DNA of 64,000 nucleotides, taken from NCBI GenBank assembly GCA_020186115.1, contig WSYJ01000060.1, forward strand, positions 1,984,001 through 2,048,000, given 5' to 3'. Origin of the DNA: Histomonas meleagridis. Its lineage: Eukaryota; Parabasalia; Tritrichomonadida; Dientamoebidae. Of the stretch, positions 8,497 to 17,724 are shown piece after piece. Within the stretch, counting starts at the first letter, position 1. Every line of letters begins with the position of its first letter. Both the position numbers and the translations under genes were made by a program. The notes under the pieces are model-generated. The model did no database searches and was not told where the DNA came from. It saw only the letters and a program-made list of their open reading frames with translations.

Positions 8497-10923
8497 TTAT
8501 GGAGAGAACACTAATTTATCTGTCATATCATTTATTTTATCTAAATTACGCGCTTTTTTACGCATCACACAAACTATTGGCGTTGTCACAACAATTGCAA
8601 CAATAACCACAAGCAACACAATACTTAATATCAAAAAAGGTGTATTAACTACACATTCGAAATTATTATTCATTTTTTTGAACATTGAATTACATTTTCC
8701 CATTATATTCACTGGTTCTTTTTGGACATTCATTCCGAATAAAATTTCATCTTTATCAGCAGCATAAATAATATCATTAGTTGCAAAATAATTCAATGTC
8801 ACATTTCCAATTTTCTGTAAACATTTCAAATCTGACATCACATAACCGTTCGCTTTAACTTTATAATTATAAAATGTTTCATTTTCATTATTATCATATA
8901 ATGAACTAAATATTCCGTCAACTATAACAGAGTAATTATTTCCGTTCTTTAAATTCGGTGTTTGGTTAATTCCATTTTCATTATTTCCATTAATTTCATT
9001 GATTCGATTTCGGTAAAAGAATTCTTCGCTTCCTTTAATTACTTTTAACTCTTTAAGAAACAATTTAAAGATATCTGTTAATGGATCAGAGTAATCATAA
9101 CGCGTTATGTTACTGAGCATTGTATATCCATCGCCACCTTCAGCTAAGATTGTTACAGTTGCAAGTGTATAATATTTATCATCAGCAATGTCTTCGATAT
9201 TTGTTCCATTGGCGTCAACAAGTTTCATTTCTGTGATTCGTGCGCTTTCGTTCCATTGTTTACTCATGTCAATGGTATACGTTAACCCGGAAAAAAATGG
9301 AAAACATGATAAAAGCGTTTGCTTATATGTACGTGTGCCAAATTGTATAACTTCGCGAAGTTGTCGGCCACTAATGTTTAAATAGACAATGTTATCATCA
9401 AATGGTAATATCTCTAAAACTGTGCCAAATGTCACTGTGCCTTTTGTAATTGAGGAGCGAATGCCACCGCCGTGAAGTAAGGCAATGTCAATCGCTCGAT
9501 TTGGTATTGTAAGAATGGACGTTGTAATTAGACTTGCAAGTTGCGAATTACCTAGCATACGTAGCTCGGTAGTGTTGGCAAGCAAGTCAAGATCGGATTG
9601 TGCAATGGATTCGTTGACAATACTTTCAATTTCTTCATTTTTAATTCTTAAGAATTCTGTGATTTCTGGATCTGGTTCAATGGTTAACATGTTTTCATAT
9701 GATATAAGTTTGGACTTTTTACCTACAACTTTATTTGAGACATAATCTATTTGTAAATCAGTAATACCTATGTTATTTAAATAACTTCCTGTTTGCACAA
9801 TGAGCGTTTGGTAATCATTGTTTAGATGAAAAGCTCCATGTTCAAGTTCAGTATGAGAATGTCCATCAATAATGACATCAATGCCATTGAAATTTTCTGC
9901 AAGATAATTAGAATTGAGTTCAAGGTATTCATAACCAAGATGAGAAAGAAGAATTATAACATCACAATGTTCTTCTTCTCGAAGGGTTTTTACAACGGAT
10001 TTTGACACTCCGATCAAATCGCTATCAAACACAACGGTTTTGACGCTTTCTTTGCTGGTTATCTCAGGAGTATAAGGAGTTGTCAACCCAAAGATTCCAA
10101 CCTTAACTCCAAATACAGTCTTTGTTGTATATGGCTTGAAGTTAAGAGGATTGACAGTATCAGTGTCTTTTACATTTGCACATAAAATTGGAATTTGAGA
10201 GGCATTTAAATTGACTCGAGCACTATCATACCCAAAATCCCAAAAATGATTTCCAATTGTAACAGCATCATATTCTGCTTTGTTAATTGCATTAATGCCA
10301 TTAATTCCATCTTTTAGATTACAAAGTGGATACCCTGAAATGAAATCACCAGCATCAAAAAAGAGAACTCCGTACCCATTTTTAAGAGCTTTTTCTTTTT
10401 CAGATTTTACATATGATATTGTTCTTGGAAAACCAATAACTCCTTTTTGATCTGATGGATCAAGTGAACAGTGGATATCATTTGTATGGATTATTTTAAT
10501 TAATTTATTTTTATTAGTACTAAAAGATCCATGAACAAAAAGTTGTCCTCCATCCTCATTGTTAACTCTTATTGGTCCCTCTATAATGTTTTCATATTTT
10601 GGTAAATATAAATGTACATTTGCCTGTATAATATCAAGTTTTTGTAAAATATCTCCAGATTTTACATTAAAAATGTTTAATGTTAATCCACCATCGACAC
10701 GTAAAGTTCGATATTCAACTGGAAATTGTTTAATTGCTTCGTATGTTGTATTAATTGTGATATTATGAAAATCAGAAATCTTACATTTCGAAAATGGTAT
10801 ATCAAACATCTCAATAACTTGATTAATTCCATATTGGTTCTGACAGTATTCGCTAAAATTTTGGCAATATTGACCATAAACCAACAAGAAGAAAAACATC
10901 GAAATACGTTTGCATGTTTTCAT
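8497..10923 (-). CDS. Membrane-anchored 5'-nucleotidase family ectoenzyme
   Basis: An 808-aa protein predicted to hydrolyse nucleoside monophosphates outside the cell, feeding purine salvage. It has an N-terminal hydrophobic signal (ISMFFFLLVYG), then about 130 residues of unassigned sequence. The metallophosphoesterase domain follows, with HTNDIH (about 146-151), DAGDFISG and GNHFWDFG, the usual metal ligands. A 5'-nucleotidase C-terminal domain follows with HGGGIRSS and LPFDDNIV. A transmembrane helix (FLILSIVLLVVIVAIVV) precedes a short basic cytosolic tail. The metal-binding motifs look intact; GNHFWDFG differs slightly from the common GNHEFDYG. I start at the ATG at 10923 (MKTCKR), which sits directly before the signal; the longer frame begins with GTG. 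A UDP-sugar hydrolase or cyclic phosphodiesterase of the same fold is an alternative. Confidence 0.9.
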   Translation of the reverse strand: MKTCKRISMFFFLLVYGQYCQNFSEYCQNQYGINQVIEMFDIPFSKCKISDFHNITINTTYEAIKQFPVEYRTLRVDGGLTLNIFNVKSGDILQKLDIIQANVHLYLPKYENIIEGPIRVNNEDGGQLFVHGSFSTNKNKLIKIIHTNDIHCSLDPSDQKGVIGFPRTISYVKSEKEKALKNGYGVLFFDAGDFISGYPLCNLKDGINGINAINKAEYDAVTIGNHFWDFGYDSARVNLNASQIPILCANVKDTDTVNPLNFKPYTTKTVFGVKVGIFGLTTPYTPEITSKESVKTVVFDSDLIGVSKSVVKTLREEEHCDVIILLSHLGYEYLELNSNYLAENFNGIDVIIDGHSHTELEHGAFHLNNDYQTLIVQTGSYLNNIGITDLQIDYVSNKVVGKKSKLISYENMLTIEPDPEITEFLRIKNEEIESIVNESIAQSDLDLLANTTELRMLGNSQLASLITTSILTIPNRAIDIALLHGGGIRSSITKGTVTFGTVLEILPFDDNIVYLNISGRQLREVIQFGTRTYKQTLLSCFPFFSGLTYTIDMSKQWNESARITEMKLVDANGTNIEDIADDKYYTLATVTILAEGGDGYTMLSNITRYDYSDPLTDIFKLFLKELKVIKGSEEFFYRNRINEINGNNENGINQTPNLKNGNNYSVIVDGIFSSLYDNNENETFYNYKVKANGYVMSDLKCLQKIGNVTLNYFATNDIIYAADKDEILFGMNVQKEPVNIMGKCNSMFKKMNNNFECVVNTPFLILSIVLLVVIVAIVVTTPIVCVMRKKARNLDKINDMTDKLVFSP

Positions 10924-11125
10924 CGTCTTCGGCTCACAAATATCTCCATTCAAATGGCGGGGCACCCCCAGAGAATTAACCGCACGATTGCTTCCGATAG
11001 AGCATTGAATGCGTTACGACGAACTTTCAGAGCCTAAAACCGCTTTCTCTTGTCAATTGGCCATCGTTGTCAGACATCAAAAAATATCATCGTTGAAGAT
11101 CTTTATAATTACTTTATTTAAAAAA

Positions 11126-12910
11126 TTAAAGGAATTCTGAAGTTCTTTCTTCGAAAGCAGGTAAGAACTTAGCTTTATCTGCATCTTCTTCATTCGGCGT
11201 CTTCGACTTACTTAACAATTCTCTTTCTTCGGCTAACATTCTCTTTAGATCACCAGGAGTTTTGGTTAATCCAAAAGATGCAGCCATTTGACCTAAATGT
11301 AACTGCGTTTTATCGAATATTTTCCTGGTTTCTTTCCGATGTGATGTATAAGCTTTAATCGTAGATGCCCAAGCTCTAGCTGCTAAGTTTTCTAATTCTT
11401 TGTCGCTTTCTACTGTGGATTCTGTTTCTTTTTTCATTGCTGCAATACACAAACCTTCATCGTCACCTTGCATGATGGATACCGCGCGTTTTATTAAACG
11501 TTTATATGGATATTCTTTTATATCGACTTTTTTGGTTTGAAGTAAATTAATAAAGCCAAGTTCAAATTCTTGTAAAAACAAATACGCAATTCCATCTTTG
11601 CCAATACGTGCTGTTCGACCAACTCGGTGGACATAATCTTCTGTATCGATTGGCGGATCAAATTGTATAATTGTGGTAACGTCGGGTATATCAAGTCCTC
11701 GAGCTGCAACATCTGTACAGAATAAGATTGCTTTGTTTTCTGTCGTATATTTGCTTATCGTTTTTGCACGATCTATTTGATCGACATTCCCATGGATACG
11801 AAATATTGGGCAATTTAAATATGGTGAGAATGAGCCGATTTCATCATTATCTGTTGATGCATGAATATCTTGAATCGTTGCTTCTTTTTTGGGTTCTTCT
11901 TCATCTTTTTTATTTTCTTCGTTTTCTTCATTTTTTGGCTTTCGTGGTCCTTGTTTTCGTTGATGTCTTTCTGCAGGTGTCATGAAATTAAATAAACTGA
12001 AAAATGTATAATGAAAATCTACCGATAAGCAATTGTTAATAAAGACAATAGCTTTCATGTTTGGTATATCAGTGACACATCGAAGAAGAAGTGATGCAAG
12101 ACTCGTTAGTCGCCATTTCGGCCGAACGACCAAAAACCGCTGCAAAAGTGTCGGAGGAATTGAGAAGTCTTCGCTTGGAGCCTCGCCAACAGTTACGGGG
12201 TTAGTAAGAGATATTTCTGTTAGCTGTTGTAGTTGGCGATGAAGAGTCGCAGAAACCAGGATTGTTTGTCGTGGTGGGAGAGAATTGATGACTTCTGTAA
12301 TTGGTTTAAGAAATCCCATATCAAGAAGACGATCAGCTTCATCAAGAACAAGGAATTGAAGGTGTGGGAATGTAAGGTTTTGCGTGTTTTTAAGATGATA
12401 TTGTATTCGACCAGGCGTTGTTATAAGAATGTTAATGCCTTTGCGAATACGTTTCTTCTCAGATGCAACTTTCTCTCCACCTAAGAGTACACCTGGAGTG
12501 ATGTATGCCATTTGACTTTTGAATTTATCAACAACAGTAGAAGTTTGAAGACAAAGTTCACGTGTGGGACAGATAATAACTACAAGAGGGCCCAAAGAAC
12601 GGTCAATTGGATTTGTGTCACGAGGAAAACGTTGAACTAAGCACTGCATTATCGGAATTAAATATGATAATGTTTTACCACTTCCAGTATCAGCACGCAT
12701 AAGAACATCTTTCCCCTCAATTATTGGGTGATATGATTCCGCTTGGATTTTTGTGAGTCGTGTTATTTTCATTTTTTTTTCTAAAACTGAAATTATACGA
12801 TCTTGTAAATTCAGTGATTGTGGTGTAACATCAGAGAAAAGGTCTTCGTTTATTTCTTCTGTTGGTTGTTCCTCTTGAGGTGGTTCCCTTACTTTTTTTA
12901 CTTTCTTCAT
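11126..12910 (-). CDS. DEAD-box ATP-dependent RNA helicase, Dbp7/DDX31-like
   Basis: A 594-aa helicase probably acting in nucleolar 60S ribosome assembly. Visible motifs, in order: Q-motif region (TRLTKIQAESY), Walker A ADTGSGKT (73-80), PTREL, TPGR, VLDEAD, SATL, then in the second domain CTDVAARGLD and HRVGRTARIG. The segment LLGGEKVASEKKRIRKG followed by INILITTPGR is characteristic of Dbp7/DDX31 rather than other DEAD proteins. A Lys/Glu-rich insertion (about residues 305-345) interrupts the second RecA domain. All catalytic motifs are present. It starts at the first ATG; a basic N-terminal tail fits a nucleolar protein. Confidence 0.9.
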   Translation of the reverse strand: MKKVKKVREPPQEEQPTEEINEDLFSDVTPQSLNLQDRIISVLEKKMKITRLTKIQAESYHPIIEGKDVLMRADTGSGKTLSYLIPIMQCLVQRFPRDTNPIDRSLGPLVVIICPTRELCLQTSTVVDKFKSQMAYITPGVLLGGEKVASEKKRIRKGINILITTPGRIQYHLKNTQNLTFPHLQFLVLDEADRLLDMGFLKPITEVINSLPPRQTILVSATLHRQLQQLTEISLTNPVTVGEAPSEDFSIPPTLLQRFLVVRPKWRLTSLASLLLRCVTDIPNMKAIVFINNCLSVDFHYTFFSLFNFMTPAERHQRKQGPRKPKNEENEENKKDEEEPKKEATIQDIHASTDNDEIGSFSPYLNCPIFRIHGNVDQIDRAKTISKYTTENKAILFCTDVAARGLDIPDVTTIIQFDPPIDTEDYVHRVGRTARIGKDGIAYLFLQEFELGFINLLQTKKVDIKEYPYKRLIKRAVSIMQGDDEGLCIAAMKKETESTVESDKELENLAARAWASTIKAYTSHRKETRKIFDKTQLHLGQMAASFGLTKTPGDLKRMLAEERELLSKSKTPNEEDADKAKFLPAFEERTSEFL

Positions 12911-14172
12911 GGGTCTGTTTCTTTGGTCTTCCTTTTTTTACAAACTTTGTTCGAATTGAAAAAAATGGAAGAAAAATCCTGATTGTTAAATCTAAATGAA
13001 ATAAATGATTGTGGAGAAACACATTGACTTGTAAGCATGCTTGATCATGTTGAATTATATTAATCTTGAAAAATTATGTTGGAACATATTGGGATTTTGT
13101 TCTGATTCCAAGAAATTAAGTGCAAAAATTGATGGATTATAGATTTTAAATTTAAATTTAATGAAAAGGAATTTTGAAAGATTCTATCTAAAAGGAAATT
13201 GACTGACAATTCAATTTACTTTAAACTACTTAGTGTTTAGGGGTCCCGTGAATTGGTAATCATTTCCATTATCTCAGTTTATGATGGAAAAAAATGTTTT
13301 ATATGTTTCCAAATCGTCAGTATTGACAGAGTTTGTCTAAATTTTTTTTGTTCTATGACGAAATGTAATCACATGTCGCATATATCATTCAAAAAATGAA
13401 TTGTATGCTTTACATATATCATACGTGTTTACGATCGTAAACAACACAAAAAGTGGAACATATCAAAAGATCATTTTCCGACCGTTAATGAATATTTTAA
13501 TTAAAACTCAGGAAATAAATCGATAAAATTTTCTACATCAAAAATGAAAAAATGAACAACATTTTAATGGATAAGAATAAAGAAATATAAAGAATAATTT
13601 AAAATATAGAATCACATCTCAATTGCTATCAAAGATTAAAATTATATCTCAAGAACAAATTAGTAACTGCCCAATACTGAAATCACTTCTCTATTGATAT
13701 CAAGAATAGTATTCAGCGAGAAAAAAGATATAATGATTTTCGAAAGACAATGCGATAAAGTATTTGAACCTGTTCAAAAAGTCCTATCGTAAACAAACCT
13801 TTTCAATCCATACCGATCACAGCCCCTGAGATTGAACCAAAAAACATTAAAAAAGTGACTATTATTAAAAATGAATGGTTTACAATAAAATATTCAAAAA
13901 GTAGGAATATTTTGACATACTCCACATATTGAATTGACGATGATCGTCTCTCTATTTGGCAAAATATTCAAAAAGTGGAATAACCCTAAAAAATTAGCAT
14001 GATCATGTCAGGTCGGAACTCCCAGAATTTAATTCAATTTGGCCGATTTTACATTTGAAAGCTTATTTGCTGTAAATTGAATGAAGACATTTGAACTATT
14101 TCAATTTTTTGAATAGGGAGATAGCATTTGAGCTTTATTATTGGCCACCAAACTCTTCATTTTATTTTAGGA
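12911..14172. other. Gene-poor AT-rich region with weak coding remnants
   Basis: About 1.26 kb without a convincing gene. The only coding-looking piece is the broken frame at 13733-13932, listed separately. AAAATATTCAAAAAGT-type sequence occurs twice, near 13886 and 13960. I see no RNA gene. Confidence 0.5.
13733..13932 (+). pseudogene. Possible decayed coding remnant (two frames)
   Basis: An ATG at 13733 opens a short frame (MIFERQCDKVFEPVQKVLS) that stops at 13790-13792. Immediately downstream, in another frame, a protein-like stretch continues (IPITAPEIEPKNIKKVTII, then KNEWFTIKYSKS) to a stop at 13930-13932. Codon use resembles real genes, suggesting one ancestral frame broken by a frameshift. 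I do not recognise the family, and chance cannot be excluded. Confidence 0.3.
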
Positions 14173-14358
14173 ATGTCCGAAACTAATTGCTTGATCAACA
14201 ACCAAAGATTGAACCCTGTTGAAGCACCATCATATGAACAAAAGGAAAGTTTCTTGGGTTATGGAATTGATACATTTGTACCAAACATTTCTCAACCACA
14301 AATTGTCCAAAATATTACAGAAGAATACTATAATGCAGATAGAGAATACAGCGCTTAG
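14173..14358 (+). CDS. Small hypothetical ORF (61 aa)
   Basis: An ATG at 14173 opens a 61-codon frame beginning MSETNCLINNQRLNPVEAPS and ending with EYYNADREYSA. Its composition (Pro, Glu, Tyr, Gln) is more protein-like than the surrounding noncoding DNA. It has no signal peptide, membrane helix or known motif. It sits between remnants and the ARM-like gene, so it may itself be a fragment. I do not recognise it. Confidence 0.3.
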   Translation: MSETNCLINNQRLNPVEAPSYEQKESFLGYGIDTFVPNISQPQIVQNITEEYYNADREYSA

Positions 14359-14715
14359 GATCATAAAATAACTAAATAAAAATAGAACTAAAATTTTCGA
14401 AAATTTAAAATCAATTTTCATTGACAAGTTCGAATTAAACTGAATTTTTTGTACTCACTATGTTGCCATATAATGCTTTTGGGTTATTAAAATTTGGTTT
14501 TAATATAATTTTTTTCAATAATTTTTTTAAAAAAAGATTTCAAACTACATGTTTTTTTGCTTATTCTCTTATGGGGTTGAATCTTTTTTATAGATAAGTT
14601 AGGCTGCCTGCAGAACAGCGTTGATTTAAAAGGATTTGCTCTATGTTTTATGTGGACAAGTGATATGAAAATTCATTATGATTTGTGAATATTAACGTAC
14701 AGCAAGAAATTGGGC
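14359..14715. other. Intergenic region, nothing identified
   Basis: This 357-bp stretch is AT-rich with several T-runs and presumably holds the promoter of the ARM-like gene at 14716. No ORF, RNA or repeat stands out. Confidence 0.4.
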
Positions 14716-16092
14716 ATGCTTCTCAAAAGGAAAAAACATGATATTTTCCATGCTGTTAAAGCTTTGACCACACATTACAATGCTGCTACGAGAGCAACAG
14801 AAGAAAATTGTATTAATAACTTTCAAAAATTGCAATCTAATGATATCAGCTTACAATGCGATGCAATAACATTTTTTAAGAATAACATTATATCAGCAAA
14901 TTCCCAAGTTGTAAAAACAATTCTTTTAATTGGCAATTCATATGATTTTGACTTACTTGATTGTATTTGTCCATTTTTTTTGGAATTAACAAGCTACCCT
15001 AACTTTGTAAAAACTTGTACTTATGCACAAGACATTATTGGTTTCTTCATTTCACTTATTCAAAAATCAAAAGAAAATCAATTCATTTTAGATTCATTCA
15101 CTATCATTTCTAATTTTACAAAATATTCTGCTGGTGTTGCAGAGGCATTATTTGGGATAAATTTCATCAACTTTTCATTTACAATTCTTGGTACACTTTT
15201 GAAAAGTCTTCCAACAGCAGAAGATGATGATGTTCAATTTTTTGATCATTTATATTTAATAGAGGAAATACTCAAATTATTTTCAACTATTTTCATTTAT
15301 CCAAATCTCGTAACAGAAGAATTTGCAACCAATGTTTTTTCATCTTATAATGCCTTATTAAATATTTCTAATATATCTCAACATTCAATTACAATCAAAG
15401 GGTTTGTTATTGAAAATCTTTATTGGCCATGTATTAATGGACCTGATATTTCAATAAAACAAATAATTACTCCACAATTCTTTGAATCAATTCTAATTCT
15501 TTTGAAATTAAAAAATGATCCAATGACTGAAAGTGTATTTTCAACAATTTTTAAGATTACATCACATTCAGATGAGTTTTCTCATTGTTTTGTTCAAACG
15601 AATTTTCTATCAGTTGTTAATGAATTCACATCTTGGAATGCTAAAATAGTTCTTAATTTCTGTCAAATACTTCATAATTTTGCCGCATGCGAAGACAAAA
15701 GAGTTGTTGATGCTTTACTTGATCCCTTAATTATCAATTTTCTTAAAATAGCTAAAAATAATGGAACGTATGCTATACAAAAAGAAGTAATTTTGATTGT
15801 TTGTTATATTGTTAATATCAACGAATTAAAATACACCAATTTTGTATACAATAATATGTTAGATATTTTTGAAAACATTGCTGATTTTATAACAAATGAT
15901 GATCCTCAATTTATTTTTAGTTTATTAATCACAATATGTATTTTCTTAAATACAGCTGGTGTCAACGAAGGTTTTATCACCTTAATCAATAATACTGATT
16001 TTGAAAATGCAATTAGTGAATTAACTAGTGATCAAGACCAAGACATTGCGAAATTATCTGCTGATGTTCTTACTTTTTTTGATAAAATCTAG
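14716..16092 (+). CDS. Armadillo/HEAT-like protein of unknown function
   Basis: A 458-aa all-helical protein starting MLLKRKKHDIFHAVKALTTH at the first ATG in frame; a TTG lies two codons upstream. Regularly spaced helices rich in Leu, Ile and Phe, with ends such as IQKEVILIVCYIVNINEL, recall the ARM repeats of importin-alpha (IRKEACWTISNI-like positions). There is no clear NLS-binding W-x-x-x-N array, so cargo binding cannot be claimed. Two similar-sized ARM-like proteins lie nearby (17725-19065 and 22048-23427). A trichomonad-expanded ARM family is plausible but untested. Confidence 0.6.
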   Translation: MLLKRKKHDIFHAVKALTTHYNAATRATEENCINNFQKLQSNDISLQCDAITFFKNNIISANSQVVKTILLIGNSYDFDLLDCICPFFLELTSYPNFVKTCTYAQDIIGFFISLIQKSKENQFILDSFTIISNFTKYSAGVAEALFGINFINFSFTILGTLLKSLPTAEDDDVQFFDHLYLIEEILKLFSTIFIYPNLVTEEFATNVFSSYNALLNISNISQHSITIKGFVIENLYWPCINGPDISIKQIITPQFFESILILLKLKNDPMTESVFSTIFKITSHSDEFSHCFVQTNFLSVVNEFTSWNAKIVLNFCQILHNFAACEDKRVVDALLDPLIINFLKIAKNNGTYAIQKEVILIVCYIVNINELKYTNFVYNNMLDIFENIADFITNDDPQFIFSLLITICIFLNTAGVNEGFITLINNTDFENAISELTSDQDQDIAKLSADVLTFFDKI

Positions 16093-16187
16093 AATAAAAT
16101 TGTTTAAATTTCATTTTTTTTAAGTTTTTTCTGAACATTACATAAAACTAACAGTACGATAGAAAAACTTTAAATTTTTATCTTTAT

Positions 16188-17189
16188 TTATATATTTCCA
16201 AACATTTGATACTGTCGAAACAAATTTTTGATTGATTCACTAATAGTAAAATCATTTTGCGCATTAATTCCTTTGTTATTATTTTCGTTTTTCATAATTT
16301 TTTCTTCTTTATTAGAAAATGTATTTTCATCTAATTCATTAACTTCTTTTATTCCATTTGTACTTAATTCGTTATCTTCTTTTGTATGTTTGATAACATT
16401 TACAACTAATTCGTTGTCTGCTTTTGCTTCTTCGCCATCATTTTCATCTAATTCGTCTTCTTCAATTATGTAATCCATGATATTTGTATCTAAGCTATTT
16501 TTCTTTTGAAGTCCTTTCTTTCTAAAGTCTCTCATACTCAATAATCGAGTGACATTTGGTGATGGGTCTGTGCATATTTTCGGTGTTTTAATAAGAAGAA
16601 GTTGTCTTTCAATTTCAGTTTTTAAATTGATGTTTCTTCTTCCTAAGGATGGGACTTCACTGTTGATGTAATACTGCAAAGTTTCGTTCCCAATTTTTAT
16701 GATTGAACGTGAAATTTTGGGTGGATCAAAACGGAAATCTTTGATTTCAACAGGAAAAATTCCATCACTACATGTAAAAATGCCCGTTTTTTGAATTAAA
16801 CAATAAAGTTCTTTTGATAATTGCCCATTTTCGAGTGATTGTATAATGGATTGAACTTCTAATAAATTTTCATAAGAAAATTCAAATTTAGCTTCATAAT
16901 CACCAGTATACAAAATAAACCCCATTTTATGGAATTCAAATATTAATGATGGTTTAAAAACATCCAGTTTCATTCGATCAACTGAAATGATTTCAAATCT
17001 ATTATCTTTTACTGTTCCTAGGAAGTAAGAAGAATAGTGTAATACTTTGGAAAGAACTTCCTTGTCATATTCCATGGAGGGCTGTAATTTATGAGATAAT
17101 ATTAATTCGATTATTTTAAGTTCGAAAAATTTGAAATGTTCTCTGAAATCATTGTTTGAAGTTTGGCTTTGGTTTTGCTTTTTCCTCAT
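16188..17189 (-). CDS. Spt20-like SAGA complex subunit
   Basis: A 333-aa protein. The middle (about residues 80-185) follows the Spt20/FAM48 domain: FEFSYENLLEVQSIIQSLEN, then GQLSKELYCLIQKTGIFTCS, then DGIFPVEIKDFRFDPPKISR. This matches the family pattern of a helix ending in ELL, followed by a YDGCLIVEV-x-DYR-like strand and PPK. Spt20 is a structural subunit of the SAGA co-activator and links it to activators in the nucleus. The C-terminal third is acidic and Asn-rich, probably disordered, with repeats such as NELVVNVIK and NELSTNGIK. I start at ATG 17189 (MRKKQNQ); the frame extends upstream only to a TTG. It is convergent with the ARM-like gene. Confidence 0.6.
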   Translation of the reverse strand: MRKKQNQSQTSNNDFREHFKFFELKIIELILSHKLQPSMEYDKEVLSKVLHYSSYFLGTVKDNRFEIISVDRMKLDVFKPSLIFEFHKMGFILYTGDYEAKFEFSYENLLEVQSIIQSLENGQLSKELYCLIQKTGIFTCSDGIFPVEIKDFRFDPPKISRSIIKIGNETLQYYINSEVPSLGRRNINLKTEIERQLLLIKTPKICTDPSPNVTRLLSMRDFRKKGLQKKNSLDTNIMDYIIEEDELDENDGEEAKADNELVVNVIKHTKEDNELSTNGIKEVNELDENTFSNKEEKIMKNENNNKGINAQNDFTISESIKNLFRQYQMFGNI

Positions 17190-17724
17190 TTGGTTTTCTG
17201 TTATTTCAACAGAAAATTCCTCCAAAGCCTTTGTTCAAGTAACCGCTCTATCGGTTTGTATAATTAAATTCAATAACCGTAAAAGTGCCGTTATCATCTT
17301 AATTTTTGATTTGCAAAAATATTTTTGTTATCCAATTAATGCTTCTATGAAAACGCTAAATAATAATGATATAACACCTTAAAATTATTAGTTCTTATAA
17401 AGAACTTTCAAAGAATGATAGTAACCATAGAAATAGATTAAAGAAGGAGCTATTCCAAATGAAATTGCGATGATATAGTTAAACCACTTAATGAACAAAA
17501 AAGTACAGATATTAACATTAATGCTAAAATATTTATTAGTTTTGTTTGCATTTGTGAAAACATTAATTAATAAATATTTATTTATTAAAGTTTTAAGTAA
17601 CTTTTAATCTTTACCAGGTTAAAAGTCAAACCAAATTACATGTTAAAATCATCAAATTTTATATCGATATTGTTTATTATAATAATCATTTGATTTTCAA
17701 GTTTTTCAAACATTCTACATGAAT
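17190..17724. other. AT-rich intergenic region, no gene seen
   Basis: The 535-bp gap lies upstream of the Spt20-like gene and downstream of the ARM-like gene at 17725-19065. Near its left end are three Myb-site-like elements: TAACCGCT, AATAACCGTA and GTGCCGTTAT at about 17240-17300. The remainder is AT-rich without coding signal. Confidence 0.5.

Noticed and set aside
10559-11037. Plus-strand frames opposite the 5'-nucleotidase start
   Set aside because: They lie antisense to a well-supported signal peptide and domain, and look like shadows.
17190-17724. tRNA or other structured RNA genes in this and the other intergenic gaps
   Set aside because: I looked for T-loop-like GGTTCGA blocks and cloverleaf stems and found none that pair properly.
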